A stretch of 43,759 nucleotides of DNA from Algoriphagus aestuarii (GCA_017051695.1 JAFIDK010000006.1:394544-438302); one strand, 5' to 3'; numbered from the stretch's first letter, positions 9,639-18,807 are shown. A program made the numbers and translations. The notes: generated by a model not told the origin, from the sequence alone.

Positions 9639-10005
9639 TAGGTTTGAGAGCGAATGTTTACTTCGTCTTCTGATAAATAATAACCCTTAATTAGGAATCA
9701 AAAATGAAAACAAATCCTTTTTGATTGAAAATGAATTTTGGGTTTTTTGTATCAACTGCTTTTAATTGATGCTTCAAAATTAGAAATACCATTGGTTTAT
9801 TAAAATTTTGGCAATAAAATATTTTATTTTTTACATTATTAGAATTTATTAACCTATTTAATTGTTGTTTATATAATTAGGACTCTAATTTTTAAATGAA
9901 TTTTACGAATTTGTTAATCTTTTACTACCTCCAGGTTATGCCATATATTCTATTGCATAGATACATAAAAGCCAAATAGTATTTACTTAGAAAAAATTTG
10001 GGCAT
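9639..10005. other. AT-rich spacer without a recognisable gene
   Basis: About 370 bp of strongly AT-rich sequence between the two tRNA-like genes. No reading frame of convincing length or composition is visible on either strand. It should contain the promoter of tRNA-like copy 1; only a weak candidate (TTG, 19 nt, TATTTATC on the minus strand, just upstream of that gene) is visible. Confidence 0.6.
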
Positions 10006-10038
10006 AAAAAAAACCATGAAACAAAATTTCATGGTTTT
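10006..10038 (-). terminator. Intrinsic terminator of tRNA-like copy 2
   Basis: A 12-bp perfect inverted repeat (10010-10021 with 10027-10038, core CCATGAAA, loop of 5 nt) is followed on the minus strand by an uninterrupted T-run. It begins about 32 nt after the predicted 3' end of tRNA-like copy 2, so that RNA also has its own terminator. Confidence 0.85.
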
Positions 10039-10069
10039 AGTCAATTAACAATAAACCCAAAATAACCTG

Positions 10070-10194
10070 CTGTAGGAGAAGGATTCGAACCTCCACGGAG
10101 TAGTTAGGCAAATTTACGAGCTCGCTAAATGCTTTATCCCATGACCTCCACCCCCGAGACAGGAGGGCTTGTCTGCCAATTTCAACATCCTACA
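10070..10194 (-). tRNA. tRNA-like RNA copy 2, class II, anticodon GUC, 56-nt variable region
   Basis: Same body as copy 1: the first 47 nt are identical, as are the T arm and the 3' acceptor strand. Acceptor strands are 10194-10188 and 10077-10071, discriminator G at 10070, anticodon arm 10167-10151 (anticodon GUC, U37, C38), T arm 10094-10078. The variable region (10150-10095) is 56 nt and, apart from its two ends, is unrelated in sequence to that of copy 1. Its basal stem is GGAG/CTCC where copy 1 has GGGG/CCCC, a compensatory change at one pair. The segment TTGCCTAACTAC just before the 3' side of that stem is shared by both. An internal hairpin with a GCGAGCTCG tip is possible. Promoter and terminator are both visible. 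Amino acid and role are not known. Confidence 0.72.
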
Positions 10195-10205
10195 GTATGT
10201 GTCAG

Positions 10206-10222
10206 AAGAGATCTTTTATCTC
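10206..10222 (-). other. Leader hairpin upstream of tRNA-like copy 2
   Basis: On the minus strand, a 6-bp hairpin AGAGAT-AAAAG-ATCTCT lies between the promoter and the 5' end of tRNA-like copy 2. It could be a signal for 5' maturation or simply keep the leader from misfolding with the acceptor stem. Confidence 0.35.
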
Positions 10223-10233
10223 TGTTGATGATT

Positions 10234-10265
10234 CAAATATAGCATGGTCAAGACTATTATTGCAA
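10234..10265 (-). promoter_or_regulatory. Bacteroidetes-type promoter of tRNA-like copy 2
   Basis: Minus-strand -33 element TTG (10265-10263), 21-nt spacer, and -7 element TATATTTG (10241-10234), an exact match to TAnnTTTG. Transcription would start about 30 nt upstream of the tRNA-like 5' end. Confidence 0.55.
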
Positions 10266-10475
10266 ATAATCTAAAAAATAAACTGAATTTTTACAGTATA
10301 TTTAATAAAATAGATTTAAAAATATCATTTTGAAAATATAACTGCTAAATACGTATGCTATTTTATCATTTTTTCAATAGCTCTGACCAAGATTGATTAT
10401 TTATCTAAAAAATGATTCTAAAATTGAATAATTAGCAACAAATACATTCGTTTATTATGAAAATGATCGACGTAA

Positions 10476-11510
10476 TTATTCAAAATTCACGTATGCCTCC
10501 CATTTATCAAGGACTGATTGGAAATCACCAGGAAGAGGAACTTCAAAATATACTTTCTCTTTAGTCACAGGATGTACAAATCCAAGTGACTTCGCATGGA
10601 GCGCTTGCCTTGGCATCAGATCAAAACAATTCTGAACAAAAGTCTTGTATTTTGAGAATTGTGTCCCTTTCCGGATCTTATTCCCTCCATACATTTCGTC
10701 ATTAAAAAGTGGATGTCCCAGAAACTTCATATGGGCTCTGATCTGATGTGTGCGTCCTGTCTCTAGGTTACATTGAATCAATGACACATAACGAAGCCTT
10801 TTTAAAACTTTCCAATGTGTCACTGCATGTTTTCCCTGACTCCCGTCTGGATAAACATCCATTACTTTTCGGTTTTTGGCACTCCTGCCTACATGACCAA
10901 TGATCGTTCCTTCATCTTCTTCAGGCTCCCCCCAAATCAAAGCCAGATAAGTCCGATCAATCGTATGATGAAAAAATTGCTCCGCTAGATTGGTCATCGC
11001 CTCTTCGGTTTTGGCTATTACCAAAAGACCTGAGGTATCCTTATCGATGCGATGAACCAAGCCTGGCCTACCTGTATTGCCCTTCATCTCTGGCAAATTT
11101 TCAAAATAATACACCAGCCCGTTGACGAGGGTCCCAGACCAATTGCCATGTGCCGGATGTACTACCATCCCAGGTGGTTTGTTCACCAATAATAAATACT
11201 CGTCCTCAAAAATGATGTCCAATGGAATATTTTCAGAATATACCTCTGTTTCTTTCGGTGGGCTGGCAAGCATCACCTGAATTTCATCTGAGGGTTTTAT
11301 TCTATAATTGGATTTCGTCGGCTTGCCATTTACCAAAACAGCTCCATTATCTATCGCCTGCTGAATTTTATTTCGGGTGGCATTTGCGACTTTGTCACTT
11401 AAAAATTTATCTATTCTGGTAAGTGCCTGGCCCTTATCCACTATAAGCCTAAAATGCTCAAACAGTTCGACTTCTTCCTCTTCAAAGTCTTCTTCCCGAT
11501 TTATATCCAT
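10476..11510 (-). CDS. rluD: RluA-family 23S rRNA pseudouridine synthase (RluD-like)
   Basis: 344 residues, normal for RluD. An N-terminal S4 RNA-binding domain (about residues 28-80, GQALTRIDKFLSDKV, VLVNGK) precedes the RluA catalytic domain. The signature GRPGLVHRIDKDTSGLLV contains the catalytic Asp (D156), and RTHQIRAHMKFLGHPL is the second family motif. RluD makes pseudouridines in helix 69 of 23S rRNA; the paralogues RluA/RluC cannot be fully excluded. The acidic N-terminus (EEDFEEEEVE) is common in Bacteroidota versions. Transcribed divergently from the PLP enzyme gene. Confidence 0.9.
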   Translation of the reverse strand: MDINREEDFEEEEVELFEHFRLIVDKGQALTRIDKFLSDKVANATRNKIQQAIDNGAVLVNGKPTKSNYRIKPSDEIQVMLASPPKETEVYSENIPLDIIFEDEYLLLVNKPPGMVVHPAHGNWSGTLVNGLVYYFENLPEMKGNTGRPGLVHRIDKDTSGLLVIAKTEEAMTNLAEQFFHHTIDRTYLALIWGEPEEDEGTIIGHVGRSAKNRKVMDVYPDGSQGKHAVTHWKVLKRLRYVSLIQCNLETGRTHQIRAHMKFLGHPLFNDEMYGGNKIRKGTQFSKYKTFVQNCFDLMPRQALHAKSLGFVHPVTKEKVYFEVPLPGDFQSVLDKWEAYVNFE

Positions 11511-11514
11511 AGCA

Positions 11515-11547
11515 CAAAAATAAGAGGATCCCGCTTAACTTTGTCAA
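11515..11547 (-). promoter_or_regulatory. Promoter of rluD, giving a nearly leaderless mRNA
   Basis: Minus strand: TTG (11547-11545), 22-nt spacer, TATTTTTG (11522-11515), an exact TAnnTTTG match. Only 4 nt separate the -7 box from the ATG at 11510, so the transcript would begin at or next to the start codon. Confidence 0.5.
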
Positions 11548-11566
11548 ATTCCAAGAAATCAAGCGA

Positions 11567-12490
11567 ATGCTAACTTCCAACCCTGCCATAAATCAACCAA
11601 TAGAAGATCCCCTTTTGGAAGAAAAAGGAATTACACTTTTTGTGAAGCGCCTCGATTTGATCCATCCGGAAATCTCCGGAAACAAATTCTATAAACTCAA
11701 ATACAACTTAAAAGAAGCAAAATCAAAAGGTAAAGATACCGTCTTGACTTTTGGAGGAGCTTATTCCAATCATATTGCAGCGACCTCTTTTGCAGCTAGA
11801 TCAGAAAACTTGAATGCAATCGGAATCATCAGAGGTGATGCATCTACTCCACTCAACCCAACTCTTCTAGAAGCCCAAAAAAATGGAATGCAGCTTTATT
11901 TTGTTAGCAGAGAGGATTATCGAAAAAAGCACAAAGATGAATTTATAGCGCAATTGAACAGGGAATTTGGCGATTTCTTTTTGATTCCAGAAGGAGGTAC
12001 CAATGGTTTTGCCATCGAAGGGACAAAAGAAATACTTCTGAATCAGGATGAGCATTTTACCAATATCGTTTGCTCTATAGGGACAGGAGGGACATATGCT
12101 GGACTCGCATCGGCAATTAAGAACCATCAAAAACTCACTGGAATCTCTTCGCTAAAAGGAGAATTTATCCATCAGGAGATGAAAGACCTTTTGACCCTTC
12201 ACAGGATTATTCCAGAAGGAAAACTTGAAATTAAAAGCAACTTTCATTTCGGGGGTTATGCCAAGTACGATGAAGAACTGATTCAGTTTATTTGGGAATT
12301 TTATAAAAAATCAGGTATCGTTTTGGATCCGATATACACCGGAAAATTAGCCTATGCGATCTGGAAGATGATTCAAGATGATGAATTTCAGAAAGGAGCA
12401 AGCATCCTGATGATCCACTCGGGTGGACTACAGGGAAACAGGGGATTTACTGAACGGACAGGCATCAAACTCCCTGATCACGCAGGGTAA
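11567..12490 (+). CDS. PLP-dependent ACC deaminase / D-cysteine desulfhydrase family protein
   Basis: 307 residues, fold type II PLP enzyme. The PLP lysine is K40 in HPEISGNKFYKLKYN; the conserved SNH motif is in TFGGAYSNHIAATSFAA; the phosphate-binding loop is in CSIGTGGTYAGLASA. Members deaminate 1-aminocyclopropane-1-carboxylate or desulfhydrate D-cysteine to pyruvate, ammonia and sulfide; sequence inspection does not separate these, and most non-plant-associated bacterial members are D-cysteine desulfhydrase-like. The last 26 bp overlap the 3' end of the convergent AlbA_2 gene. Confidence 0.85.
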   Translation: MLTSNPAINQPIEDPLLEEKGITLFVKRLDLIHPEISGNKFYKLKYNLKEAKSKGKDTVLTFGGAYSNHIAATSFAARSENLNAIGIIRGDASTPLNPTLLEAQKNGMQLYFVSREDYRKKHKDEFIAQLNREFGDFFLIPEGGTNGFAIEGTKEILLNQDEHFTNIVCSIGTGGTYAGLASAIKNHQKLTGISSLKGEFIHQEMKDLLTLHRIIPEGKLEIKSNFHFGGYAKYDEELIQFIWEFYKKSGIVLDPIYTGKLAYAIWKMIQDDEFQKGASILMIHSGGLQGNRGFTERTGIKLPDHAG

Positions 12491-13109
12491 AATAATCCTC
12501 TGATTCTTGGGGATGAATTTTTAAAACATTGGCAAGAACCAATCGAACCAGGGTTTTGGATCCTAAAAATTTTGGAATTTTTGCCAGTTTGCAATATTCC
12601 TTCAAGGTGACTTTTTCATTGTCAGCAAGATATTTCAGTAACACCTCCTCTTTCCTTCCATAAGTAAATACGGTGTCTTTAGGATTCTTACTTCGCTTTA
12701 GGATTTCCCAAACCTCAATACTTGCCTGCACACTACGATCTTCTACTCGGATATAAGAATGCTTCTTTTGAGCTATTTTCAAAAAATGTGGACGATTGGG
12801 ACTCTTATCCAATTCAAATACGGCTACTCCTTTTTTTGCATTTAAATCAATCCGAAACAGCTGGTAATCCAACTTTGGAAAAATCAGTTCCTGAATGGCT
12901 TTTTCCATTACATAGATCTCTTCCTCAATGAATTTCTGACCAGAAACTGTCCCATCATCATCCACCCCGATCATCACCACGCCTCCTGCAGTATTGGCTA
13001 GCGCAACGAATTCCTTCACGATTTTCTCGGGAAATGAAGCCTTCTTTTTAAATTCTATCTTTAAGCCCTCTCCCTGTGAAGCCAAATATTTTACCTCCTG
13101 AAGAGTCAT
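12465..13109 (-). CDS. AlbA_2 (Schlafen-type) domain protein
   Basis: 214 residues. The N-terminal half carries the AlbA_2 pattern: GEGLKIEFKKKASFPEKIVKEFVALANTAGG followed by VVMIGVDDDGTVSG, usual for putative nucleic-acid or nucleotide-binding AlbA_2 proteins. The C-terminal about 80 residues (YLADNEKVTLKEYCKLAKIPKFLGSKTLVRLVLANVLKIH) look like a winged-helix region. It starts 6 bp after uvrB on the same strand, so the two are co-transcribed, hinting at a DNA-related role. It lacks the long ATPase part of some AlbA_2 regulators. Exact function unknown. Confidence 0.75.
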   Translation of the reverse strand: MTLQEVKYLASQGEGLKIEFKKKASFPEKIVKEFVALANTAGGVVMIGVDDDGTVSGQKFIEEEIYVMEKAIQELIFPKLDYQLFRIDLNAKKGVAVFELDKSPNRPHFLKIAQKKHSYIRVEDRSVQASIEVWEILKRSKNPKDTVFTYGRKEEVLLKYLADNEKVTLKEYCKLAKIPKFLGSKTLVRLVLANVLKIHPQESEDYFTLRDQGV

Positions 13110-13115
13110 ATAGGT

Positions 13116-15164
13116 TTACTTCAAATTTCCCGGACCTCTGGATATTTCTTCCAGCCTCTTTTTTTGTGATTGCCACTCATCTCTTAATCTGGCTGCTTCC
13201 ATAAAATTCAATTCTTTGGCTGCTTTTTCCATCTGCTTTTGAGTCTGCATGATCAACTTTTCCAACTTCTCTTTGCTTAGATACTGAACTACCGGATCAG
13301 CCGCCATAACTGCGTCACCAGGCATAGGTTCGGCATAGATTTTCGCATTTCTTTTTGAGTCAGCAACTTTGGTCTGCCCCATGATTTTGTCCCTGGATTT
13401 GATGACGGTAGTTGGAGTGATTCCGTTTTCTTTGTTGTACTCAATCTGAATAGCTCTCCTCCTTTTGGTTTCATCAATAGCCATTTTCATAGAAGGCGTA
13501 ATCTTATCCGCATACATAATCACTCTCCCTTCCTGATTTCTTGCCGCTCTACCGATTGTCTGAACCAGACTTCGCTCATTTCGAAGGAACCCTTCTTTAT
13601 CGGCATCCAAAATAGCAACCAAGGCCACTTCCGGCAAATCCAGCCCTTCTCGCAATAAATTCACCCCTACCAATACATCAAATATCCCAAGTCGCAGTTC
13701 TCTCAGAATTTCTACCCGGTCCAGCGTCTTCACTTCTGAGTGGATATACCTGGACTTTACTCCTGCTCGTTCCAAATACTTTTGGAGTTCTTCAGCCATC
13801 CTCTTGGTAAGAGTTGTCACTAGGACCCTTGCATCCGTTTTGATGGTTTGATCAATTTCTTCCAGAAGATCATCAATCTGATTTTGACTGGGCCTGACAT
13901 CAATGGTAGGATCTAACAGACCAGTTGGCCGGATAATTTGCTCCACGATCTCACCTTCGGTCTTAGAAAGTTCGTAATCTGCAGGTGTCGCAGAAACATA
14001 CACCACTTGATTGGTAAGGTCTTCAAATTCCTCAAATTTCAAGGGTCGGTTATCCAAAGCTGATGGCAAACGGAAACCGAAATCCACCAAATTCACTTTT
14101 CTGGACCTATCCCCACCCCACATGGCTCTCACTTGGGGAACTGTCACATGACTTTCGTCAATTACCAACAGATAATCCTCCGGAAAATAATCCAGTAGAC
14201 AGAATGGTCTCGTTCCCGGTAACCTGCGATCAAAATACCTTGAATAATTCTCCACGCCGGAACAATAACCCAGTTCCCGGATCATCTCAAGATCGAACTC
14301 CGTCCTTTCCTGTAGCCTCTTTGCCTCGAGGAATTTACCTTCTTTCTCAAAGAAATTGACCTGGGCAACCATATCATCCTGAATTTCCTTAATGGCAGTG
14401 TTGATGGTTTCTTTACCAGTCACAAATAGATTAGCAGGAAAAATAGAAATGATCTTTTCGTCATTCAGTTTCTTTCCTGTCGCAGGGTCAATCCGTTGAA
14501 TTGCTTCGATTTCATCTCCCCAAAAGAAAATTCGATATCCCCAATCGGCATAAGCAACAAAAATATCCACCGTATCGCCTTTTACACGAAAAGTACCATG
14601 GGTCAAATCTTGCTGAGTTCGGCTATAGAGAATATCCACCAACTTGAAAAGCAATTGATTTCTTGGAATGATATCCCCTTCCTGAAGCCTGATAACACTT
14701 TTACTGAATTCTTCTGGATTACCGATCCCATAAATACAGGAAACAGAAGCTACCACAATCACATCCCGTCTTCCCGTTAACAAGCTTGAACTGGCACTCA
14801 AGCGGAGTTTTTCGATCTCTTCATTGATGGAGAGATCCTTTTCTATATAAGTACCGGAGCTGGGTATGAATGCCTCCGGTTGGTAATAATCGTAATAGGA
14901 AATAAAATATTCAACGGCATTTTCCGGAAAAAACTGCTTGAACTCCCCATACAACTGAGCTGCCAAAGTTTTATTATGACTCAAAACCAAAGTTGGTTTT
15001 TGGGTTCGTTGGATCAGATTGGCAATAGTAAAAGTCTTTCCAGAGCCAGTGACACCTAGCAATACCTGTGCTTCCTCTCCGGCATTGATCCCCTCGGTGA
15101 GCTTCTCAATGGCCTTTGGCTGGTCTCCTGTTGGTTGATAATCTGAAGTTAATTTAAATTCCAT
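13116..15164 (-). CDS. uvrB: Excinuclease ABC subunit UvrB
   Basis: 682 residues, normal length. Helicase-type Walker [11 protein letters not shown] near residue 40, damage-probing beta hairpin region [26 protein letters not shown] Walker B motif, motifs V/VI in [44 protein letters not shown], and a C-terminal UVR domain ([23 protein letters not shown]) that contacts UvrC. UvrB is loaded by UvrA and verifies the lesion in nucleotide excision repair. First gene of a two-gene unit with the AlbA_2 gene. Confidence 0.98.
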   Translation of the reverse strand: MEFKLTSDYQPTGDQPKAIEKLTEGINAGEEAQVLLGVTGSGKTFTIANLIQRTQKPTLVLSHNKTLAAQLYGEFKQFFPENAVEYFISYYDYYQPEAFIPSSGTYIEKDLSINEEIEKLRLSASSSLLTGRRDVIVVASVSCIYGIGNPEEFSKSVIRLQEGDIIPRNQLLFKLVDILYSRTQQDLTHGTFRVKGDTVDIFVAYADWGYRIFFWGDEIEAIQRIDPATGKKLNDEKIISIFPANLFVTGKETINTAIKEIQDDMVAQVNFFEKEGKFLEAKRLQERTEFDLEMIRELGYCSGVENYSRYFDRRLPGTRPFCLLDYFPEDYLLVIDESHVTVPQVRAMWGGDRSRKVNLVDFGFRLPSALDNRPLKFEEFEDLTNQVVYVSATPADYELSKTEGEIVEQIIRPTGLLDPTIDVRPSQNQIDDLLEEIDQTIKTDARVLVTTLTKRMAEELQKYLERAGVKSRYIHSEVKTLDRVEILRELRLGIFDVLVGVNLLREGLDLPEVALVAILDADKEGFLRNERSLVQTIGRAARNQEGRVIMYADKITPSMKMAIDETKRRRAIQIEYNKENGITPTTVIKSRDKIMGQTKVADSKRNAKIYAEPMPGDAVMAADPVVQYLSKEKLEKLIMQTQKQMEKAAKELNFMEAARLRDEWQSQKKRLEEISRGPGNLK

Positions 15165-15226
15165 GGCTCAATCTATCTTCTCCTAACACTTCTCAGTGCC
15201 AAATAATTTTATGATGAAAGAGATTT

Positions 15227-16420
15227 TCAGGCTGTACTCGATTTATACCTGTGAATATTATAGTAAAGATAATTCGTCCTTAAAATAATGACCAACATCA
15301 ACGGTATCAGACTTGGATGAAACGACTGCCAACCTAAAATCCAAAATACAACAGCCGCATCGGCAAGAATCAACGCTACAAGTAGGTAAGGTCTCAACCA
15401 CGACTTCAGGTTTTTGGAAAGTAATCCGGGAAGTAGCAGGAGATGGCCAGGAAATGCCCATAAAACATTCCAATTCCATTTCGTAGATGGAATGTCAGAA
15501 CCGATCCAAAGCGCAGTCATCACCACACCGATAATTCCCAAAATCCCAAAAAACACCAAATCAAAACCGATGAACAGCTTCTTCTTTCGAAAGCCAATAA
15601 AGGTAACCGAAGTAAATACAATCGCAATGATCCAAAAAATCAAATAGGGATTGAAGACACCCAATGACTCATTTTTTTCTTGAAAATCCAGGATCACCCG
15701 CTCACTTTTTACCAAAGGCCGTGTTGGTCCATCCCCTTCGATTACTGCTCTTCCAAAAGCTGATTCCATATATTCTGGAAGAAACTGCTCTTCTCTGGGT
15801 GTAGCGTCACGGTCCAGTCGGGAGCCCAATGCCAGGTCAATGCCCAGATCTGACCATGGCATGTAAAAAACCTTTTCATCTATCAACTGGCGGAACGATT
15901 TATCCACTGCCTCCTGCTCTTCATCATGCCAAACCAGGTGATCCCCCAAGATCTGCTCCATCACATCCCGGATCCGGGTAGCACAATTATCAAAGAAAAA
16001 ATCATAACGGTAATTCCTGTTTTCGGGAAGGTAATTGGTTTCCAGAAAAGAGATCAAAGCCAGCTTCTGCTCCTGATTTAAATCCAGTTCTTGCTCTCTC
16101 ATGGAGCGCTGGAAGTAATTGTATTCTGCGATAAATCGGTCAAAAGTCGACACAGAAAGAAAATAATCCAGTCTGCCTCCGGCAAAATTCAGGACAAAAT
16201 TAGGTGCCCCAAAGTCAAATGTCCCATAGTTATAGACTCTATCCCTACCTGTCTCCTGGTCCAGCACGCGGATGGCACTATGCCCAAAGGAACTGTAAAT
16301 CTCTTCCCCTGGATCACAGGTCAATAGGCTGATCCGGTATTGCTGGGCGAAAGAGTCCGTTAACCCAATGACCATCAATACAAACCCAAAAAATAAATGA
16401 ATGAAAATTTTCTTTTTCAA
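15227..16420 (-). CDS. DUF4105 (Lnb N-terminal periplasmic domain-like) membrane protein
   Basis: 397 residues. Signal peptide (KKKIFIHLFFGFVLMVIGLTDSFAQ), then a DUF4105-type periplasmic domain with the characteristic EEIYSSFGHSAIRVLD, RVYNYGTFDFGAPNF and FFDNCATRIRDVM segments. The C-terminal third (from about residue 255) has four or five hydrophobic segments. The GHSA and NCATR pieces resemble the His/Cys motifs of the NlpC/P60-like superfamily, so a hydrolase or transferase role is possible but unproven. The start codon is TTG: no in-frame ATG lies between it and the upstream stop, and the next ATG (codon 16) would destroy the signal peptide. Divergent from the next gene with 45 bp between. 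Confidence 0.8.
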   Translation of the reverse strand: MKKKIFIHLFFGFVLMVIGLTDSFAQQYRISLLTCDPGEEIYSSFGHSAIRVLDQETGRDRVYNYGTFDFGAPNFVLNFAGGRLDYFLSVSTFDRFIAEYNYFQRSMREQELDLNQEQKLALISFLETNYLPENRNYRYDFFFDNCATRIRDVMEQILGDHLVWHDEEQEAVDKSFRQLIDEKVFYMPWSDLGIDLALGSRLDRDATPREEQFLPEYMESAFGRAVIEGDGPTRPLVKSERVILDFQEKNESLGVFNPYLIFWIIAIVFTSVTFIGFRKKKLFIGFDLVFFGILGIIGVVMTALWIGSDIPSTKWNWNVLWAFPGHLLLLPGLLSKNLKSWLRPYLLVALILADAAVVFWILGWQSFHPSLIPLMLVIILRTNYLYYNIHRYKSSTA

Positions 16421-16465
16421 AATTATTTTTTATTATATTAGTTATACTTTTTCAATAGTTTTATT

Positions 16466-18733
16466 ATGCTAGCAAAGGCTACATATTATCCCTTTAGGAT
16501 TTTTTTAATCTGCCGAATATACAAGATTCTTTTGGCAGTTTTTATTCTTATGTCCCATTGGAACATGCTCCATTCCCAAGAAGTAGGAGCCTATAAAACA
16601 GTACAAAATGGGGATTTTTCAAATCCTTCAACTTGGAATATTTTCAATGGATTTACATGGCAAGCTGCCACAAGTAAACCAAATTCAGCAAATGATATTT
16701 ATGTTGATAAGAATCATCTATTGACTTTAAATGCAAACGAAGAAGCCAAAAGTGTTTTCATAAATTCCCAAGATGCAGTTCCAAAATTGAATCTTAATAA
16801 TTTCAATCTAAATATTTTCGGTACTATACAAGGTTTTAGTGGAAATGCACCTGGCTTGCCTGACGGAGCACATAACAGCTTAAATTGGATAGGAAATTCC
16901 TTTGCCAGTTCAATTACTTTTAAGGGTAATTCAAGAACGATCATTTTGGATGGTGCATGGTCAGGTAATTCTCAAAACAGCAATTTTACAGTTATTTTTG
17001 ATCCTGGACCTGGAGTTGAGCTTTCTGTTGAAGAACCATTCAAAGCTTTAAGGTTTATTTTGAGATCAGGAACTCTTATTCAAAATTTGACTAATACTAA
17101 TTCCTGCTCAAGTTTTTCGTTCAATGTTAATAATTCTTATGGTTTAGGATCTTTTGGAATTTTTACTATTGAAAATGGTGCCACATTATTAAGTAAGTGT
17201 AATGATGGAATAATTTTCAGATCGGGTACAAGAAGTGCAAGCACATTTGATCTGCAAGATGGTGGCGAACTAATCCTAGAAGGCCAAAGCCCTGAAATCG
17301 AAGCTGCTTCTTTCCAATTTGATGGAAAAGTGATTTTCAGGAATAATAGCAATCCACAATCTTTTTTGGGCAGTACCTATTCAGGTTCTGGGATACCTGA
17401 CACGTTTCATGATTTGGAAATTCAAGGCTCACAAAATTTGACAATGCCACCTTACCTTTCCGTTACTGGCGATTTAATCCAATCAGGTTCGGGAAAGTTT
17501 TTGATGAATTCTTCTGAAATCGAATTTGCAGGATCCGAAAACCAACAGGTGGAAGGGTTTTCTATGACAGTAGGAAATCTGACTCTGAATAAGGCTTCCT
17601 CTTCAGTTTCCTTTGAACAAGACCTAACTGTCATGAACAATCTGGAGATGGTTTCTGGGCAAATGAACTTACAAGAAAACAACTTGGCGATCAACAGCTC
17701 ATTAACCGGCGGGCTAATCTATTCAGGAGGATCTTGGAGCCATGTAGGGCAGTTCACTTATTTTGGTGTGCCCTCGACTTTTGATGCCACAAATGGATCA
17801 TTTCCTTTTGCGGACCGATATCAAGGTGGGGTCAGAAAAATTCAGATGCTGGGCAGTTCAGCCGGAGGAAACCTTCAAATTTCTTTTACCGAATACAAAG
17901 GCGCTGAATACAACTCTTCCTTTTTGGATAACGATGGGACGCCCATCCTGTACAGACTTTTCAGCTACTTTCAATTCTCCGGTTTAAACCCCAGCTCCAA
18001 TCCTTTGGAGTTAAGAATCTCGGCTGATAAATTGATTGTAGCCCACGAGGATGATTTAAGAATCGTGGCAACTGGCTATGCAGCACCTGGAACTCACTTA
18101 CCTGGATTGGACCCTAGCGAACTTTGGGCAAGAAGGTCTTTGACTTTTGATGATTTGAAAGGGGTAAACTTTACTGTGGGCAGCTTTAGAACCTTAAGTA
18201 TTCTTCCTATTAAATTTAAAACAGTTCAAGTAAAATGGGAAAACAATCTTCCCAAAATCAGCTGGGAATCGGAAGGCGAGAACGATTTTTCGGTTTTGGA
18301 TATTATGAGGTTTGAAGGGACTGATACTACAAAAACTCTCTTAAAGTCTATTCACTACCTAAGAACTAATTCAGGAGTATTTATCGATTCACTACCCGTA
18401 CCCCATGGAGAAACTTACTACCAACTGAGAATATCAGATCCTTTTGGAGTACATTATAGCTCAGCGATTAGATTACCAAAATCAAATGAAATCGAAAGCA
18501 AGCTATTTCCAAATCCTAGTCGGCTTAATGAAAAGGTGTATTTAAAATTACCAGCTGTAATGTTGAGTTCCTTAATTCAAGTCATCACAATGGATGGTAA
18601 AATCATCAGAGAAAGCAGTTACCAAGGAATAGAAATTTCTTCTTTGACTGATGCTTTGGAACCAGGTAATTATATCCTGAGAATCCTCGGTCAGAATGAA
18701 GTTTTTATTTTCAAACTGATTAGAAATTATTAA
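16466..18733 (+). CDS. T9SS-secreted surface protein with type A sorting domain
   Basis: 755 residues. Signal peptide in the first about 40 residues (ILLAVFILMSHWNMLHSQ). The N-terminal part (YKTVQNGDFSNPSTWNIFNGFTW, NDIYVDKNHLLTLN) resembles the opening of beta-helix-type surface proteins in Bacteroidota. The middle is beta-rich with Asn/Ser/Gly repeats and no catalytic motif I recognise. The C-terminal 75 residues (LFPNPSRLNEKVYLKLP to IFKLIRN) are a type A T9SS sorting domain. Predicted to be exported by the same machinery as the adhesin at the left edge; substrate unknown. Confidence 0.82.
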   Translation: MLAKATYYPFRIFLICRIYKILLAVFILMSHWNMLHSQEVGAYKTVQNGDFSNPSTWNIFNGFTWQAATSKPNSANDIYVDKNHLLTLNANEEAKSVFINSQDAVPKLNLNNFNLNIFGTIQGFSGNAPGLPDGAHNSLNWIGNSFASSITFKGNSRTIILDGAWSGNSQNSNFTVIFDPGPGVELSVEEPFKALRFILRSGTLIQNLTNTNSCSSFSFNVNNSYGLGSFGIFTIENGATLLSKCNDGIIFRSGTRSASTFDLQDGGELILEGQSPEIEAASFQFDGKVIFRNNSNPQSFLGSTYSGSGIPDTFHDLEIQGSQNLTMPPYLSVTGDLIQSGSGKFLMNSSEIEFAGSENQQVEGFSMTVGNLTLNKASSSVSFEQDLTVMNNLEMVSGQMNLQENNLAINSSLTGGLIYSGGSWSHVGQFTYFGVPSTFDATNGSFPFADRYQGGVRKIQMLGSSAGGNLQISFTEYKGAEYNSSFLDNDGTPILYRLFSYFQFSGLNPSSNPLELRISADKLIVAHEDDLRIVATGYAAPGTHLPGLDPSELWARRSLTFDDLKGVNFTVGSFRTLSILPIKFKTVQVKWENNLPKISWESEGENDFSVLDIMRFEGTDTTKTLLKSIHYLRTNSGVFIDSLPVPHGETYYQLRISDPFGVHYSSAIRLPKSNEIESKLFPNPSRLNEKVYLKLPAVMLSSLIQVITMDGKIIRESSYQGIEISSLTDALEPGNYILRILGQNEVFIFKLIRNY

Positions 18734-18807
18734 CGGCATATTTCGAATTCCAAAAACGGTCTTTCCCTCATTTTTTTTATCTTGGAGGTTCAACCCAACC
18801 TCAACCT

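Noticed and set aside
9477-10194. Ordinary tRNA-Leu genes with an intron
   Set aside because: The extra sequence lies in the variable region, not in the anticodon loop where group I introns of tRNA-Leu occur, and the anticodon is GUC.
9477-10194. tmRNA
   Set aside because: The anticodon arm and D arm are complete and the length is only 125-148 nt; no tag reading frame is present.
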